A stretch of 64,000 nucleotides of DNA from an uncultured Hyphomonas sp. (lineage in GTDB: Bacteria; Pseudomonadota; Alphaproteobacteria; Caulobacterales; Hyphomonadaceae): assembly GCF_963678875.1 (NCBI RefSeq), contig NZ_OY787456.1, forward strand, positions 1,488,001 to 1,552,000, written 5' to 3'. The first letter of the stretch is position 1, and every line of letters starts with the position of its first letter. The notes beneath the pieces are model-generated. The model did no database searches. It was given only the letters and a program-made list of their open reading frames with translations, and had not been told where the DNA came from. Of the stretch, positions 63,267 to 64,000 are shown piece by piece. Both the position numbers and the translations under genes were made by a program.

Positions 63267-64000
63267 TCAATGCTGCCCCTCGCCGGATGCAGTTTCTTCT
63301 GCAGTCGATTTGAGGTGGCGGCCCAGGAAATCCAGCCGAGTTTTCATCTGATGTGCCTGAAGCGCTTCGCCGCGAATGCCGTGCCGCTGGCCGGGATATG
63401 TCATCAGTTCAAACAGTTTTTGTTCCTGCTGCAGGATGGCCATCAGGCGCGTCGAGTTGTCGAACGTGACATTGTCGTCGGCCATGCCATGGATCAGCAG
63501 GAGAGGCGTGTTCAGGTTCGCTGCAATGGGAAGGACGTTGGATGCCGCGTAGCCGTCCGCATTACCTTCCGGTGTGCCCATGTAGCGTTCCGTGTAGAAT
63601 GTATCGTAGAGGCTCCAATCGGTGACCGGCGCCGACGATACAGCCGCGGCAAATGTGTTCTCGGGTGCCTGTAGGATCGTCATCAGGGTCATGTAGCCGC
63701 CGTACGATCCGCCCTGGATCGCAATGCGTCCGGCATCGACATAGGGCTGGGCTTTCAGCCAGTTGACGCCGACAAGCTGGTCCCTGACCTCTGGCCCTCC
63801 GGTTCGGTGATAGATCACATCCTCGAATTTCCGGCCGCGATTGTCGCTGCCGCGATTGTCGAGGCGGAAGACAATGTAGCCTTGTCCGGCCAGGAACTGA
63901 TCTGAGAGGCTGCCCCATGCCCGTTTGACTGTCTGCACATGAGGGCCGCCATACACTTCAATGATGACCGGGTATTTCTGGTCGGGGTCGAAGCCCTGCG
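63267..64000 (-). CDS. S9-family serine peptidase (DPP-IV/prolyl-oligopeptidase type), 3' part only
   Basis: The C-terminal catalytic domain (about 243 residues) enters from the right edge: YPVIIEVYGGPHVQ, FRLDNRGSDNRG, the nucleophile IQGGSYGGYMTLM, the Asp in HGMADDNVTF and the His in PGQRHGIRGE. It cleaves X-Pro or X-Ala dipeptides or oligopeptides, usually in the periplasm. The beta-propeller and signal peptide lie outside the window. A short tail follows (RHLKSTAEETASGEGQH). Confidence 0.95.
   Translation of the reverse strand, partial: QGFDPDQKYPVIIEVYGGPHVQTVKRAWGSLSDQFLAGQGYIVFRLDNRGSDNRGRKFEDVIYHRTGGPEVRDQLVGVNWLKAQPYVDAGRIAIQGGSYGGYMTLMTILQAPENTFAAAVSSAPVTDWSLYDTFYTERYMGTPEGNADGYAASNVLPIAANLNTPLLLIHGMADDNVTFDNSTRLMAILQQEQKLFELMTYPGQRHGIRGEALQAHQMKTRLDFLGRHLKSTAEETASGEGQH

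Overview
The window looks like an alphaproteobacterial chromosome, most likely a Caulobacterales/Hyphomonadaceae-type aerobe (Hyphomonas-like). This is inferred from gene content, not from a marker search. The DNA is GC-rich with many ATGA-type start/stop overlaps. It carries three TonB-dependent receptors (TBDRs), many acyl-CoA enzymes, TetR/AraC/LuxR/MarR regulators beside the operons they probably control, and a groES leader with a CIRCE-like element. I see no rRNA, tRNA, CRISPR array, insertion sequence or phage module.

Layout. 1-5.6 kb: a lipoprotein cut by the left edge, a TBDR, a divergent tandem-TetR regulator and an AraC regulator. 5.9-11.3 kb: a tightly overlapped six-gene minus-strand operon (LysM-like small protein, 83-aa protein, D-aminoacylase-type amidohydrolase, epoxide-hydrolase-like protein, FAD oxidoreductase, TetR) with a candidate operator at its head. 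11.5-17.9 kb: a 2,4-dienoyl-CoA reductase-type enzyme divergent from enoyl-CoA hydratase, two adjacent acyl-CoA dehydrogenases and an SDR, i.e. a beta-oxidation-like module. 18-20.3 kb: an exported nucleosidase plus an NCS2 purine permease. 20.5-27 kb: acyl-CoA synthetase, TBDR and acyl-CoA dehydrogenase with a divergent LuxR-type regulator. 27-32.1 kb: MarR, TPR-sulfotransferase, TBDR. 32.4-34 kb: BCCT transporter.

34.1-41.8 kb is the most distinctive region: a curli-like (type VIII secretion) locus. It has a LuxR-type regulator, a secreted DUF2807-like beta protein, CsgF, CsgG, a small curlin-repeat protein, a very large curlin-repeat protein with about fifty Q-bearing strands, and a proline-rich lipoprotein. 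I see no CsgE or CsgC gene. Both curlin genes have unusually hairpin-rich leaders. The regulator would switch the locus on, CsgG would form the outer-membrane pore, CsgF would couple nucleation to it, and the two repeat proteins would form the fibre. The DUF2807-like protein and the lipoprotein are the unexplained partners.

42-50 kb: double cold-shock protein, a frameshifted DUF192 gene, thioesterase, a guanidine-II riboswitch controlling a SugE/Gdx exporter, acyl-CoA synthetase, groESL, diguanylate cyclase and a DUF3137 protein. 50-53 kb: a duplicated, proline-linked esterase lipoprotein with an apparent frameshift, and a hypothetical protein. 53-59.4 kb: the RDD/SpoIIM/DUF58/MoxR/DUF4350/DUF4129 envelope operon. 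59.5-64 kb: free-Met-(R)-sulfoxide reductase, carboxylesterase, DUF1330, NUDIX and an S9 peptidase cut by the right edge. Two separate single-base frameshifts (about 43001 and 52004-52008) could be real mutations or sequencing errors in GC runs.
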